Notes: generated by a model from the letters alone, not told the origin. DNA of 64,000 nucleotides from Roseovarius bejariae (GCF_009669325.1 NZ_SZWE01000001.1:1302402-1366401); one strand, 5' to 3'; positions 17,294 through 26,409 are shown, numbered from the stretch's first letter. Numbers and translations are program-made.

Positions 17294-18226
17294 TCAGAAT
17301 TTCAGATCGAGACGCACAGAACCCACAACCTGGGCCTCGCGCTGCGCCTTGAATTCCTTGTCCAGCCACGTGACCCCGTAGAACAGCTTAGTGCCCTTGG
17401 CGCTTTCCCAATGCACGCCAGCACGCAGGCGGTTGCGCGTATCGGTCAGGCGGTAGCCACGCGATGACGGGAGGAACGCGCTATCGTCCACATAGGCCAC
17501 ATCGCCGCCCAGCACGAAGCTGAGGCCATGGGTCCGATCGTCGATGGCCTTGTAAAGCTGCCCGGTCACCGGCTCGCGCAGCATCAGGCCGCCCTGCCCC
17601 AGACCGCCGAACATCACGTCGGCCCCGGCCCGGACCATGGATTCCGCGCCAAGCCATGCCTCGACGAAGGGGCGCAGGCCGGTGCCCGACCCCACCCGAT
17701 AGGTGCGGCCCATCTCCATCACCGCGGTTGCGTGGGCATCGTTGCCGATCTGCCCCGCCGTGGTGACGGGCGAGGGATCGCGCCCGCCCATGACGTCGTG
17801 CAGCGTCTCCTGCACATCATCGAAGCCCAATTGCGGTCCTGTCACGGTGACATCGGCGCCCAGCGCCACCTCGGCGGCACCAGCCATGAAATGACTGTGC
17901 ACCCCCATGGTGAGGGCCTGTGTATACGGGCGGTCGCCGGCGGCCGGGGCCACAAGGTTTTCCGGCCCCATGATCTCGGCGTTGAAGCGCAGCTCCAGCA
18001 TCCGGCCGAAGGCATCCGGGCGCTGCCCCTGCCACTCGGGGCCCCAAAGATAGCTGAGCGCGATAGAGCCGGTGCGCCACCGGTCAAAGCCGTCACCGAT
18101 CACATCATTGGTGATCAGGCGACCATGCCCAAGGTACTGTCGCCCGCTTTCGGCTTGTGCGGATGAAGAGGCAAGACCAGTCAAGGCAAGGGCCGTGGCC
18201 AACACGGCGGCAAAAAGGCGCGTCAT
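17294..18226 (-). CDS. LpxR-like outer-membrane lipid A deacylase family protein
   Basis: The protein is 310 residues with a signal peptide (LFAAVLATALALTGLASSSA, cleavage near AQA-ES), then a 12-strand beta-barrel-like pattern ending in a C-terminal Phe (VRLDLKF). The N-terminal region with RLITNDVIGDGFDRWRTGSI corresponds to the LpxR/DUF2219 family, whose Salmonella member removes the 3'-acyloxyacyl chain of lipid A. Asn and Asp in the first strand match the known active-site area, but I cannot verify the catalytic His. The gene is single, just after the Hint gene in orientation. Confidence 0.75.
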   Translation of the reverse strand: MTRLFAAVLATALALTGLASSSAQAESGRQYLGHGRLITNDVIGDGFDRWRTGSIALSYLWGPEWQGQRPDAFGRMLELRFNAEIMGPENLVAPAAGDRPYTQALTMGVHSHFMAGAAEVALGADVTVTGPQLGFDDVQETLHDVMGGRDPSPVTTAGQIGNDAHATAVMEMGRTYRVGSGTGLRPFVEAWLGAESMVRAGADVMFGGLGQGGLMLREPVTGQLYKAIDDRTHGLSFVLGGDVAYVDDSAFLPSSRGYRLTDTRNRLRAGVHWESAKGTKLFYGVTWLDKEFKAQREAQVVGSVRLDLKF

Positions 18227-18352
18227 TTGCGTTCCATTCCAAATTCATCGCCCCCCGGCATTGGCCCGAATACCACCCCGGCGGGTATCTGACCAGTTGT
18301 CAGATGTCAGCCGCGCAGGGGTGTGTCCGATTTGCGCCGCTCGCCGCAAACC

Positions 18353-19495
18353 CTAGGCGATATGCGGCCCCGGCGGTGTGGTGGTCAGGCACTCGGCCCC
18401 GTCCGGGCCCAGAAGAACGGTGTTGGACACAAAGAAATTGCCGCGTCCGGTTTCCGTGAACCACGACATGAGGTGGAAGGTCATCCCCTCCTGCATCACC
18501 AGATCCGAGTCATGCCGCAACCCCGTCACCCGTGGCCCGCCCGTCCACGACGGCGGAAAGCCGATCCCCACCAGGTAACCGCAGTGATGGCGGCGGTATT
18601 CGGGCATACCGGCGGCATCCACCACCGCCTGCCAGCCGTTGTAAACGTCCCTCGCCAAGACCCCCGGCTTCAGCGCCTCCAGCGTGGCGGCAAAGGCGCG
18701 TTGCGCAAGCTCGGCCATCTCGGCGTCTTCGTCGGAAATCCCGCCGATATTCACCAGCCGCCCCATCGGCGCGTTGTACCGCGCCACGCAGCCCGCGATC
18801 TCAAGAAATACCGCCTCGCGGTGTGTCCCCTCGCCCCAGCTCGTGTGTTCCTCGGCCATGCGCGCGGCGGGGCGCAGGAAAGGGCCGAACCCCGGCGGGG
18901 TGCCGCCCGCGCGGGTCATGGCGGCCAGGCATTCGGCAGCCACATCGGCCTCCGCCGCGCCGTCGTGCACGGCGGCAATCGCCGCCTGCGTGCCTGCGTC
19001 GGCGGCCTTGGCCGCGCGCCGCATGAAGCCCTGTTCCTCGGGCGACTTCACAAGCCGCAGATGATCCACCATGCCGGTGATGTCCTGCCACGCGGCCGCT
19101 CCAAGCCCCGCCTTGATCTGCACGCCCATGCCATAGGCCAGCCCCGAGGACATCTCCTCAAGCCCCACGACCTTCCCAGCCGCCTTGCCCGCCATATGAC
19201 GCAAGAGCACATCAGCGGCAGACTCGGAATCGCTATGGCCCACGAAATCGGCGTTGCGCACCATGTTGCGAATGGCCACCTGCTCCATCTGCCGGGTGAT
19301 CAGGATCATGTCCCCCTCCGCCGGCACGATCAGGACATGCGGCGCGAAATACCCCCAGTGATCCAACCCGATCAGGTAAAAGATATTCTCGGGCGCGGAC
19401 AAAAGGGCGATGTCCAGCCCGCGCGCCGCCATGGCCCTGCGCGTCGCGGCAAGGCGGCGGTCCAATTCGGCGTCGCTGAATGGGTTGCTGTGCAT
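18353..19495 (-). CDS. M24-family metallopeptidase (Xaa-Pro peptidase / ectoine-hydrolase-like)
   Basis: The protein is 380 residues with the creatinase-like N-domain (about 1-140, NIFYLIGLDHWGYFAPHV) and the pita-bread C-domain (about 150-380). Family members hydrolyse Xaa-Pro or other imide bonds such as creatine or ectoine. The second domain has EIAGCVARYNAPMGRLV, HHCGYLVGIGFPPSW and EGMTFHLMSW. Classical metal-ligand motifs (two Asp, His, two Glu) are only partly visible, so it may be one of the metal-independent members like creatinase and DoeA. I chose the ATG at 19495, with a purine-rich AGGGAGCG upstream, over an upstream one 33 codons earlier. Confidence 0.8.
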   Translation of the reverse strand: MHSNPFSDAELDRRLAATRRAMAARGLDIALLSAPENIFYLIGLDHWGYFAPHVLIVPAEGDMILITRQMEQVAIRNMVRNADFVGHSDSESAADVLLRHMAGKAAGKVVGLEEMSSGLAYGMGVQIKAGLGAAAWQDITGMVDHLRLVKSPEEQGFMRRAAKAADAGTQAAIAAVHDGAAEADVAAECLAAMTRAGGTPPGFGPFLRPAARMAEEHTSWGEGTHREAVFLEIAGCVARYNAPMGRLVNIGGISDEDAEMAELAQRAFAATLEALKPGVLARDVYNGWQAVVDAAGMPEYRRHHCGYLVGIGFPPSWTGGPRVTGLRHDSDLVMQEGMTFHLMSWFTETGRGNFFVSNTVLLGPDGAECLTTTPPGPHIA

Positions 19496-19714
19496 TTTTC
19501 GCGCTCCCTTGGGGTGTTCGGGATATGGTCGGCGCAGCGCGGCGCGGCACCTGTCCCGATTGCGCCCTTTCCCGGCCTTTGCACGACAAAGCACGGGGAT
19601 CAGCGCCGATCATCCAGGCCACGCAGGCGAATCCCTGCATTGGCCCACCCCCCCCGGTTCCCTTCCATCAACTGGCCTATGCGGCAACCGTCCGCGCATT
19701 CCTGCGCGTTACGT

Positions 19715-20299
19715 TCACAGACGGCGCATCCAGAATTGCAGGGGGTGGTCGGTCTCGGCCTCTTGGTCGATGTCTTTCCATGAAAACCGTGCCACCGCAC
19801 CCTCGACCGGCGCATAGCCACGTTTGCGCCAGAAGGCGTCAAGCGGTTTGTAATCGCTTGGCCGTAACGGGTGATCCTTGGGCCGCTGCACCCCACAGAA
19901 GGCCGCATGGCCATGGCCAAGGGCGCGGGCGTGATCCTCGCGCGCATTGAAGAACGCGTGACCGATGCCTTGGCCACGGTACTGTGGCAAGAGTACGCTT
20001 TCGGCGCAGTAGAAGATGTCACTCAGCGGTATATCCTGACCGGCGAAGGCCGCCGCGAAATCCTCGGCGTGGTCCTGCATCGGCGTGCCGGTCGAGGCAC
20101 CGACCAGCCGATCGCCGTCAAAGGCCCCGACAAGGATCGCATCCGCACTGTCGCGGTAGGTTTGCAGGTAGGACTCCTCATAGGCGGCATCGCCATCATA
20201 GAGGTAGGGCCACGCCCGGAACACCTCGATCCGCAGGCGCGCCACATCGCCCAGCGCCGCGGTCAGCGCCGTGCCCGTCAGCCGCTCCACCCGGATCAT
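19715..20299 (-). CDS. GNAT-family N-acetyltransferase
   Basis: The protein is 194 residues with a GNAT fold: the acetyl-CoA loop LLPQYRGQGIGHAFFNARED at about residues 105-124 contains the R/Q-x-x-G-x-G/A signature. The acceptor is unknown. The ATG at 20299 overlaps the stop of the upstream SnoaL-like gene (ATGA), which fixes the start against a much longer open frame. It ends a four-gene overlapping series (phosphatase, SnoaL, GNAT) downstream of UPF0262. Confidence 0.82.
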   Translation of the reverse strand: MIRVERLTGTALTAALGDVARLRIEVFRAWPYLYDGDAAYEESYLQTYRDSADAILVGAFDGDRLVGASTGTPMQDHAEDFAAAFAGQDIPLSDIFYCAESVLLPQYRGQGIGHAFFNAREDHARALGHGHAAFCGVQRPKDHPLRPSDYKPLDAFWRKRGYAPVEGAVARFSWKDIDQEAETDHPLQFWMRRL

Positions 20300-20694
20300 T
20301 TGGAAACCTGTCGCATCCAGTCGGCAAGGTTGTAATAGGTCACAACCCGGGTGATCAGCCCATCCTTGAGCGAGAAAAACGACCCGGCAGGCAAGCGATA
20401 GGTCTGGCCATCGGCCTCGGGCAGCCCCTCGTCGGTTTCCAGATAGGTGCCGTTCACCACATATTCCGCCGCCCCACGGGTGCCGCCCTCGGCCTCGAAC
20501 ACCACCATATCGGTCAGGGTCTCGCGGTAACAGCGGTTCATATGCTCGCAAAAGGCACGGAAGGCATCCTTGCCGGTGCGCACCGCGCCTTCGTTGACGT
20601 GATGCGCCACGTCATCGGACAGGCAGGCCAGCATGGCGGCCACATCGCCCCGGTTGAAGGCGTCGAAATAGGCTTGGATCGTGGATTTGCTCAT
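20296..20694 (-). CDS. SnoaL-like/ketosteroid-isomerase-related NTF2-fold protein
   Basis: The protein is 132 residues and matches the nuclear-transport-factor-2-like fold: YFDAFNRGDVAAMLACLSDD at residues 8-27 and AAEYVVNGTYLETDEGLPEA in the middle. Such proteins are small hydrolases, isomerases or binding proteins; the function here is unknown. It overlaps by four bases both the upstream phosphatase gene and the downstream GNAT gene, so the three are translationally coupled. Confidence 0.82.
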   Translation of the reverse strand: MSKSTIQAYFDAFNRGDVAAMLACLSDDVAHHVNEGAVRTGKDAFRAFCEHMNRCYRETLTDMVVFEAEGGTRGAAEYVVNGTYLETDEGLPEADGQTYRLPAGSFFSLKDGLITRVVTYYNLADWMRQVSK

Positions 20695-21152
20695 GGTTCG
20701 CTCCTTGGGTCGCCCCAACGCTCGGTGAGGTGTGAGATGATCTGATCACGGGTCTGGCGATAAGCCTCCAGCTTGGCCTCGCGCGTTTCGCCCAATCCGG
20801 TCGGGTCCATGATCGGCCAATAGACCACCTCAAGGTGGAACACCCGCGTCAGTTCCAGCGCCCGGCGCTGGCTTGCGGGGCTCAGCGCCACGATCAGGTC
20901 GAAAGACGACAGGTCATCGCCCCATTGCTCCATCTCGTCGAAGCTGCGGGTGCGGTGCCGGGCCAGTTCCACGCCGATCTCGTCGCAGACGGCGATGGAA
21001 AACCCGTCGATCTCCAGATCGCTTTTGACACCGGCGGATTGCACATAAGTATCGGTGCCATAAAGCTTTTTCATGATGCCCTCGGCCATGGGCGAGCGCA
21101 CGGCATTGTGGTCGCAGCAAAAGAGCACCGATTGGGGAAGCTCCTGCACCAT
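20691..21152 (-). CDS. Low-molecular-weight phosphotyrosine phosphatase / ArsC-like protein
   Basis: The protein is 153 residues. The P-loop CDHNAVRSPMAE near residues 13-24 fits C-x5-R-S of LMW phosphatases, and MDPTGLGETREAK near residue 115 supplies the general-acid Asp-Pro. In alphaproteobacteria this gene typically lies between UPF0262 and infA; here infA is absent and SnoaL follows. Whether it dephosphorylates protein tyrosine or reduces arsenate is not decidable from sequence; no arsenic genes are near. Confidence 0.85.
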   Translation of the reverse strand: MVQELPQSVLFCCDHNAVRSPMAEGIMKKLYGTDTYVQSAGVKSDLEIDGFSIAVCDEIGVELARHRTRSFDEMEQWGDDLSSFDLIVALSPASQRRALELTRVFHLEVVYWPIMDPTGLGETREAKLEAYRQTRDQIISHLTERWGDPRSEP

Positions 21153-21158
21153 CCCGCC

Positions 21159-21638
21159 TCACCCCCCGAAATGCAAAACGCAGATCAGGGTAAACAGGCG
21201 CCGGGCCGTGTCGCTATCGACGCTGGCCTTGCCTTCAAGCCGTTCTTCAAGGATGCGCGCACCCTCGTTGTGGATGCCGCGGCGGGCCATGTCGATGGTT
21301 TCGATCTGGCTGGGCGGCATGTTCTTGACCGCATCGAAATAGCTTTCGCAGATCGCCCAGTAATCCTTGACCACCTGCCGGAAGGGGGACAGCGACAGGT
21401 GAAATTCCGCCGCCGGGTCATCGGTTTCGGTGCGGATATCGAAGACCAGCCGCTTTTCGCGAATGGACAGCGCCACGCGATAAGGCCCCTTGGGCACCTC
21501 GCGCCCCTCGCGTTCGGGCAGCGCAAAGGAGTTTTCCTCGATCAGGTCGAACATCGCCACCTTGCGCTCCTGCTCGATCTCGGGCGTGGGCGGCGGCAGG
21601 TTGGCGTCATCCAACTCGATGTGACTGATATAGGACAT
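21159..21638 (-). CDS. UPF0262 family protein
   Basis: The protein is 159 residues and belongs to the alphaproteobacterial UPF0262 family of unknown function, recognised by YISHIELDDANLPPPTPEIE at the N-terminus, the central FDIRTETDDPAAEFHLSLSP and the end GIHNEGARILEERLEGKA. It is soluble and acidic with no signal peptide. The neighbour downstream (six bases) is the LMW phosphatase. The usual upstream neighbour hisD is separated from it here by an L,D-transpeptidase gene. Confidence 0.88.
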   Translation of the reverse strand: MSYISHIELDDANLPPPTPEIEQERKVAMFDLIEENSFALPEREGREVPKGPYRVALSIREKRLVFDIRTETDDPAAEFHLSLSPFRQVVKDYWAICESYFDAVKNMPPSQIETIDMARRGIHNEGARILEERLEGKASVDSDTARRLFTLICVLHFGG

Positions 21639-21820
21639 GGGTCATCCCCTCACGGCGGTCGTTCGCAGGTTCCCTAGCGCAGGGTTGCCCATTGGGCAAT
21701 GCAGGGCCGCGACGGGGCATGGGGATTTTGCGGCGTTGTGGCTTGCGGGATGCGGCGCCGCATCGCGGGGCAGGCCACACAACGAGATTCCGTCCTGTGC
21801 GGCCTGCGAAGCTTCAATCG

Positions 21821-22387
21821 TCAGATCAGCCGAACCTGGGTGCCGACCTCCGTCAGGTCGAAAAGCTCGGCGATTTTTTCGTTGTAAAGGCCGATGCAGC
21901 CATCGGATGATCTGCGCCCGATCTTGCGCGTGTCATGCGTGCCGTGAATACGGTAGTACTGCCACGACAGGTGCAATGCATGCGTCCCCATGGGGTTCTC
22001 TGGCCCCGGCGGAATCGTGACCGGCAGGCTTGGGTCGCGCTCCCGCATGGAGGGCGTGGGCGTCCAGCTGGGCCCGGCCACTTTCTTGATAATGCGCGTA
22101 TAGCCCAGTTTCGTCAGTTCCGGACTGCGTGGGACCGAGGTTGGAAACAGCCTGTACAGGCTTTCATCTTCCGACCAGAAATGCAGCGCGCGCGATTTCG
22201 TATCGGCGACGATTGCACCGTGTTTCAGATCGTCGAAGTGATCGCGCCAATCCATCGTGGCAAAGCTGGAAATATTCCTGCGAACGCCCTGCCCGGGGGC
22301 GGCCTGTACGGCGGGGGCGGCCAGCATCGCCGCGCCAAGCCCGATCACCGCGCGTCGGGTCATAAGTGTTTTCATGTTCTGCTCCAT
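21821..22387 (-). CDS. L,D-transpeptidase (YkuD domain), probably Tat-exported
   Basis: The protein is 188 residues. The N-terminus has a twin-arginine-like start (TRRAVIGLGAAMLAAPAVQA). The catalytic YkuD motif is at about residues 148-166: HGTHDTRKIGRRSSDGCIGL, with His and the nucleophilic Cys in SDGCIGLYN. Such enzymes make 3-3 crosslinks in peptidoglycan or attach lipoproteins. The protein ends very soon after the active site, normal for short family members. Starts at 22387 or 22375 are possible. Upstream is the CGTACG repeat cluster of copy 2. Confidence 0.88.
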   Translation of the reverse strand: MEQNMKTLMTRRAVIGLGAAMLAAPAVQAAPGQGVRRNISSFATMDWRDHFDDLKHGAIVADTKSRALHFWSEDESLYRLFPTSVPRSPELTKLGYTRIIKKVAGPSWTPTPSMRERDPSLPVTIPPGPENPMGTHALHLSWQYYRIHGTHDTRKIGRRSSDGCIGLYNEKIAELFDLTEVGTQVRLI

Positions 22388-22499
22388 GGTTTCCTACCCG
22401 GTTTTCGCGGGCATCCAACATGGGGCGACATCACGTTTCAAATCACGAATGTGTTTATTCGCGTGAGGCTTCGAGATCGTGGCTTGTCGGTGCCGGGTT

Positions 22500-22606
22500 A
22501 CGTACGAAACGCACGTACGTTTCGTACATTTCTCACCGCGCGCCCTGTTAATTTCGGGGGTGTCGGCAAAAAATACCGACGCGATACCGACGTCTTGCCG
22601 ACGCGG
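22500..22606. repeat. CGTACG palindromes, copy 2, with an adjacent 3 x 11-bp tandem repeat
   Basis: The 273-base gap 22388-22660 has no gene. GTACGAAACG (22502-22511) and CGTTTCGTAC (22518-22527) form a perfect 10-bp inverted repeat around CACGTA, giving TACGTACGAAACG-type words as at 1461-1551. About 45 bases further lie three 11-bp units TACCGACGCGA, TACCGACGTCT, TGCCGACGCGG (22574-22606). The 11-bp spacing places each unit on the same helix face. It lies upstream of the L,D-transpeptidase and downstream of hisD. Confidence 0.65.
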
Positions 22607-22660
22607 TGCAGAAGGTGGTTTTTGCCGTTAACCCAAGGGGTTAGCTCCGATTCGCAGGGC

Positions 22661-23965
22661 TCACCCCTCGTTGAGGTGATTCAACCGCGCCCGCACGCTC
22701 AATCCGTGGGCTTCCAGGCTCTCGGAAATGGCGAGGGTTTCGGCAGCGGGGCCGATGGCGCGCAGGGATTCCGGGGTCATGCGGGCCAGCGTGGTGCGCT
22801 TCACGAAGTCCATCACCGACAGGCCCGATGAGAACCGCGCCGAGCGCGCCGTGGGCAGCACGTGGTTCGGCCCGCCCACGTAATCGCCAATCGCTTCGGG
22901 CGTCCATGCGCCAAGGAAAATGGCCCCGGCGTGGGTGATCTTTTCACTCAGACCTTCGGCATCAGCCACGCAAAGCTCAAGGTGTTCCGGCGCGATCCGG
23001 TTTGATAATTCCGCCGCTTTATCAAGGTCTTGTACGATAATGACTGCCCCGAAATCGCGCCAGCTTGCACCGGCGATCTCGCGGCGCTCAAGGCTCGTGA
23101 GGTTGCGCTCCACCGCCGCTTCCACGGCCTTGGCCATGGCCGGGTCATCGGTGATCAGGATGGCCTGCGCGCTTTCGTCGTGTTCGGCTTGGCTCAGCAT
23201 GTCCAGCGCCAGCCATTCGGGGTTGTTGTCGCGGTCGGCGATGACAAGGATTTCCGAAGGCCCCGCGATCATGTCGATGCCCACCTTGCCGAACACCCGG
23301 CGCTTGGCCGCAGCCACGAAGGCATTTCCCGGGCCGGTGATTTTATCAACGGGATCAATGCTTTGCGTGCCATAGGCCAAGGCCGCGACGGCCTGTGCCC
23401 CGCCAATACGATAGATCTCGTCCACCCCCGCGATCTGCGCCGCCAGCAGGACCAGGGGGTTGGCCTGCCCGTCCGGTGTGGGCACCACGATGGCAAGGCG
23501 TTCGACGCCCGCCACCTTGGCCGGAATGGCGTTCATCAGCACCGATGAGGGATAAGAGGCCAAGCCCCCCGGCACATACAACCCCGCCGCCGACACCGGC
23601 GTCCAGCGCCAGCCCAAGGTGGCCCCGCTCTCGTCGGTCCAGCTTTCGTCGGCAGGTTTCTGGCGTTCGTGATAGGCCCGGATACGTTCGGCCGCCAGCT
23701 CCAGCGCCTCACGGTCATGGGTCGGGACTTGTGCGACCAACTCATTGATTTCACTGGTGGAAAATCGCAGCGTTTCAGGCGTCAATTCCAGCCGGTCGAA
23801 CTTGGCGGTCAGCTCGATCAGGGCCGCATCGCCCCGTTCGCGCACGTCCTTGATGATCGCGGCCACGGTATCGTCCACATCCGGCGAATCCTCGCGCTTG
23901 GCGCTCAGCAGGGCGGTGAACTGTGCCTCGAAATCATCGGCACTGGCGTCAAGAAAAACCGGCAT
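22661..23965 (-). CDS. hisD: Histidinol dehydrogenase
   Basis: HisD is the Zn enzyme making histidine from histidinol in two NAD-dependent oxidations. The protein is 434 residues, normal size. Key segments are GPGNAFVAAAKRRVFG, IAGPSEILVIAD, the QAEHDESAQAIL segment with a zinc ligand, and the RIAPEHLEL pair of catalytic Glu-His. The ATG at 23965 is preferred (MPVFLDASADDFEA is typical); 19 upstream codons are open. It is preceded at a distance by the divergent cytochrome c gene at 24123 and is followed by a repeat-rich spacer rather than the usual UPF0262. Confidence 0.95.
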   Translation of the reverse strand: MPVFLDASADDFEAQFTALLSAKREDSPDVDDTVAAIIKDVRERGDAALIELTAKFDRLELTPETLRFSTSEINELVAQVPTHDREALELAAERIRAYHERQKPADESWTDESGATLGWRWTPVSAAGLYVPGGLASYPSSVLMNAIPAKVAGVERLAIVVPTPDGQANPLVLLAAQIAGVDEIYRIGGAQAVAALAYGTQSIDPVDKITGPGNAFVAAAKRRVFGKVGIDMIAGPSEILVIADRDNNPEWLALDMLSQAEHDESAQAILITDDPAMAKAVEAAVERNLTSLERREIAGASWRDFGAVIIVQDLDKAAELSNRIAPEHLELCVADAEGLSEKITHAGAIFLGAWTPEAIGDYVGGPNHVLPTARSARFSSGLSVMDFVKRTTLARMTPESLRAIGPAAETLAISESLEAHGLSVRARLNHLNEG

Positions 23966-24122
23966 GGCAGGGCCTCCGTTGGTTGCTGTGCCTCCCTTAG
24001 ACCGATGCGCCCGAAGCCTCAAGCACGCAGGGGCCGTTGACGCCCGTCAACGCAGGCCTCGTGATCTTTTCTCAGGATGCAAGAGGGCCAGCGAGGCCCG
24101 AAAAAACACAAGGAAATCCGCC

Positions 24123-24521
24123 ATGAGCAAACTGACGACCATATCCTCTGCCGCCATCCTTCTTGCCTTGGGCCTGATGCCTGCGGCCGCTGATGAAATG
24201 GGCCAAGCGGAATACATGAACAGTTGCGCGACATGCCACGGTGAATCCGCAGATGGCAACGGCCCGCTGGCCGAGTTGATGACCGTTCCGGTGCCGCCGC
24301 TGACCAACCTAAGCGCCCAGAATGACGGGATTTTTCCCATGCTGAGGGTGATCCACACAATCGACGGTCGGCCCGGGATCAAGGGGCATGGGTATCCGAT
24401 GCCGGTCTGGGGCAAGCGGTTTCAGGCGGATGTCGAGAACGCCGGGCCCTACGGCGCCGAAACCCTGGTGCGCGGGCGTGTTCTTTCACTCGCGCTGTAT
24501 CTTGAATCCATTCAGGAGTGA
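24123..24521 (+). CDS. Small monoheme cytochrome c, periplasmic
   Basis: The protein is 132 residues. A signal peptide (SSAAILLALGLMPAAA) ends near residue 23; the haem site CATCH is Cys35, Cys38, His39. Met residues around 105 (GHGYPMPVWG) and others could be the axial ligand; GYPMPVWGKRF resembles the ligand region of cytochrome c class I. It would transfer electrons in the periplasm. The redox partner is unknown. Its stop overlaps the DUF2948 stop convergently by ten bases. It lies between hisD and DUF2948, which are neighbours in many relatives, so it looks inserted. Confidence 0.85.
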   Translation: MSKLTTISSAAILLALGLMPAAADEMGQAEYMNSCATCHGESADGNGPLAELMTVPVPPLTNLSAQNDGIFPMLRVIHTIDGRPGIKGHGYPMPVWGKRFQADVENAGPYGAETLVRGRVLSLALYLESIQE

Positions 24522-24979
24522 TCCGGCACCTTGCCCGACGGCGCGCGATAGGGGCGTGTGACATCCTTGAGGGTGACATCCAGTGCCTCGATCTCAAGCC
24601 TGATGGCCCCGTCGCCCGCCAGCGTCAGGATCAGGTGACCGCTGCCTTCCTCGCCCGGTTCAAAGGTGACGGATAGCAGCGACAGCACGGTATCGCGATC
24701 ATTGCGGTCGATACCCTGACTGGCCACGCGCAGCACGTTGTCGATCACCAGAAGGGATTGCACACGTTCCGGCGCGTGGCGATCACGGCCCTGATCCTCC
24801 CAGCGGAAGCGATTGATCAGAATGGCAAAGCGCCGCTCGGCGGCGCGCCACGTCATCTCGGTGATGGGGAAAATCGCGTCCTGGGCCAGCGACGAAACAA
24901 CCTGCAAATCCTCGGGGTCCATGGCCCCGAGGTTCAGCGGGGCCTCGGCCCCGTCTTCGAATTTGGCGTCTTCGCTCAC
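24512..24979 (-). CDS. DUF2948 family protein
   Basis: The protein is 155 residues, soluble, with no signal peptide, and belongs to the alphaproteobacterial DUF2948 family: [19 protein letters not shown] at about 25-43, [13 protein letters not shown] and the C-terminal [17 protein letters not shown]. Function unknown. Its start overlaps the murA stop by four bases (ATGA), so it is co-translated with murA. Confidence 0.88.
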   Translation of the reverse strand: MSEDAKFEDGAEAPLNLGAMDPEDLQVVSSLAQDAIFPITEMTWRAAERRFAILINRFRWEDQGRDRHAPERVQSLLVIDNVLRVASQGIDRNDRDTVLSLLSVTFEPGEEGSGHLILTLAGDGAIRLEIEALDVTLKDVTRPYRAPSGKVPDHS

Positions 24980-26244
24980 TGTCCTGAAACCCTTTCGATA
25001 TGGGCGCCGACATTGCCCAGTTTCTCTTCGACCCGTTCATAGCCACGATCAAGATGGTAGACCCGGTTGACGATGGTTTCCCCTTCGGCGGCAAGCCCCG
25101 CGAGGATCAGTGAAACACTGGCGCGCAGGTCAGTGGCCATGACGGGCGCGCCCTTGAGACGCTCGACCCCGGTCACCGTAGCGGTGCCGCCCTGCACGTC
25201 GATCTCGGCCCCCATGCGCATCAGCTCGGGCGCGTGCATGAACCTGTTTTCAAAGATTTTTTCCTCCAGAACGCTGGTGCCTTCGGCGGTACACATCAGG
25301 GCCATCATCTGGGCCTGAAGGTCGGTGGGGAATCCGGGGAAGGGTTCGGTCGTGACGTCCACGGCGCGAACGCGGCCATTACGGCGCGCAACCTTGAGGC
25401 CCTTTTCGGTTTCCGTCACTGCGATGCCCGCTTCGTCCAGTTTTTCGCAGAAGGCCCCCAGCAGGTCGATTCGACCGCCAAGGCACTCCACCTCGCCGCC
25501 GCAGATCGCCGGGGCCAGCATATAGGTCCCCAGTTCGATCCGGTCGGTGACAACCGGGTGCGTCGCCCCGCCAAGGCGGTCAACGCCCTGAATGGTGATC
25601 GTGTCGGTGCCGTCACCCTCGATCTGCGCCCCCATGCGACGCAGGCAATCGGCCAGATCGACGATCTCGGGTTCGCGCGCCGCGTTCTTGAGGACGGTCG
25701 TGCCCTTCGCCAGCGTCGCCGCCATCAGGGCGTTCTCGGTGGCCCCGACAGAGACAACGGGAAATTCGAACGTGCCCCCCTTGAGCCCGCCGGGGGCCTT
25801 GGCGTGCACGTAGCCTTCCTTCAGTTCCAACTCCGCACCCATGGCCTCCAGCGCCTTGAGATGCAGGTCAACGGGCCGCGCCCCGATGGCGCAGCCGCCG
25901 GGCAGCGAAACAACGGCATGGCCATCCCGCGCCAACATCGGCCCTAGGACAAGGATCGAAGCGCGCATCTTGCGCACGATGTCATAGTCGGCCACGTGGT
26001 TGTCGAGCGCGTGGCTCGACATCACCAGAACCTGACCGTCCTGCAATTGCGACACTTCGCAGCCCAGTGATTGCAGCAGGGCCGACATGGTCTTGATGTC
26101 CGACAGGCGCGGCGCATTGGTCAGCGTCAGCGGTTCATCGCTCAGAAGCGTGGCGGGCATCAGCGTGAGGCAGGCATTTTTCGCCCCCGCGATCGGGATC
26201 TGGCCATTCAATGGGCCATTGCCCTTCACGATAATCGAATCCAT
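24976..26244 (-). CDS. murA: UDP-N-acetylglucosamine 1-carboxyvinyltransferase
   Basis: MurA adds enolpyruvate from PEP to UDP-GlcNAc, the first committed step of peptidoglycan synthesis in the cytosol. The protein is 422 residues, starting [26 protein letters not shown] with the active-site Lys-Asn pair. Cys118 in [16 protein letters not shown] is the catalytic, fosfomycin-alkylated Cys. The family's two inside-out alpha/beta barrels fill the length. It is preceded by a 53-residue basic protein and followed by DUF2948, making one minus-strand unit. Confidence 0.97.
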   Translation of the reverse strand: MDSIIVKGNGPLNGQIPIAGAKNACLTLMPATLLSDEPLTLTNAPRLSDIKTMSALLQSLGCEVSQLQDGQVLVMSSHALDNHVADYDIVRKMRASILVLGPMLARDGHAVVSLPGGCAIGARPVDLHLKALEAMGAELELKEGYVHAKAPGGLKGGTFEFPVVSVGATENALMAATLAKGTTVLKNAAREPEIVDLADCLRRMGAQIEGDGTDTITIQGVDRLGGATHPVVTDRIELGTYMLAPAICGGEVECLGGRIDLLGAFCEKLDEAGIAVTETEKGLKVARRNGRVRAVDVTTEPFPGFPTDLQAQMMALMCTAEGTSVLEEKIFENRFMHAPELMRMGAEIDVQGGTATVTGVERLKGAPVMATDLRASVSLILAGLAAEGETIVNRVYHLDRGYERVEEKLGNVGAHIERVSGQ

Positions 26245-26247
26245 CGG

Positions 26248-26409
26248 TTACTTGTCCTTTTGCTCGGGCGGTTTTGCCTCATCTGGTGCCGTGCGCGCAC
26301 GCGTTTGCGCCTTACGCCTTGCAAGATTGGCCTTCAAGGCCGCCTTGAGGCGGTCTTCTCGGTCATCGGCCCGTTTGCCGGGCTTTTGGGTGGGCGTCTT
26401 TTTTTCCAT
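26248..26409 (-). CDS. Small basic protein upstream of murA
   Basis: A 53-codon reading frame ends three bases before the murA start. The protein is very rich in Lys, Arg, Glu, Asp and Ala (MEKKTPTQKPGKRADDRED at the start, then RLKAALKANLARRKAQTRAR), with no hydrophobic segment, probably one long helix. Short polar proteins of this kind preceding murA are familiar from Rhodobacteraceae, but I cannot name a family. A purine-rich AGGAAGGGGG precedes the start. The ATG start and tight spacing support co-transcription with murA. Confidence 0.7.
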   Translation of the reverse strand: MEKKTPTQKPGKRADDREDRLKAALKANLARRKAQTRARTAPDEAKPPEQKDK

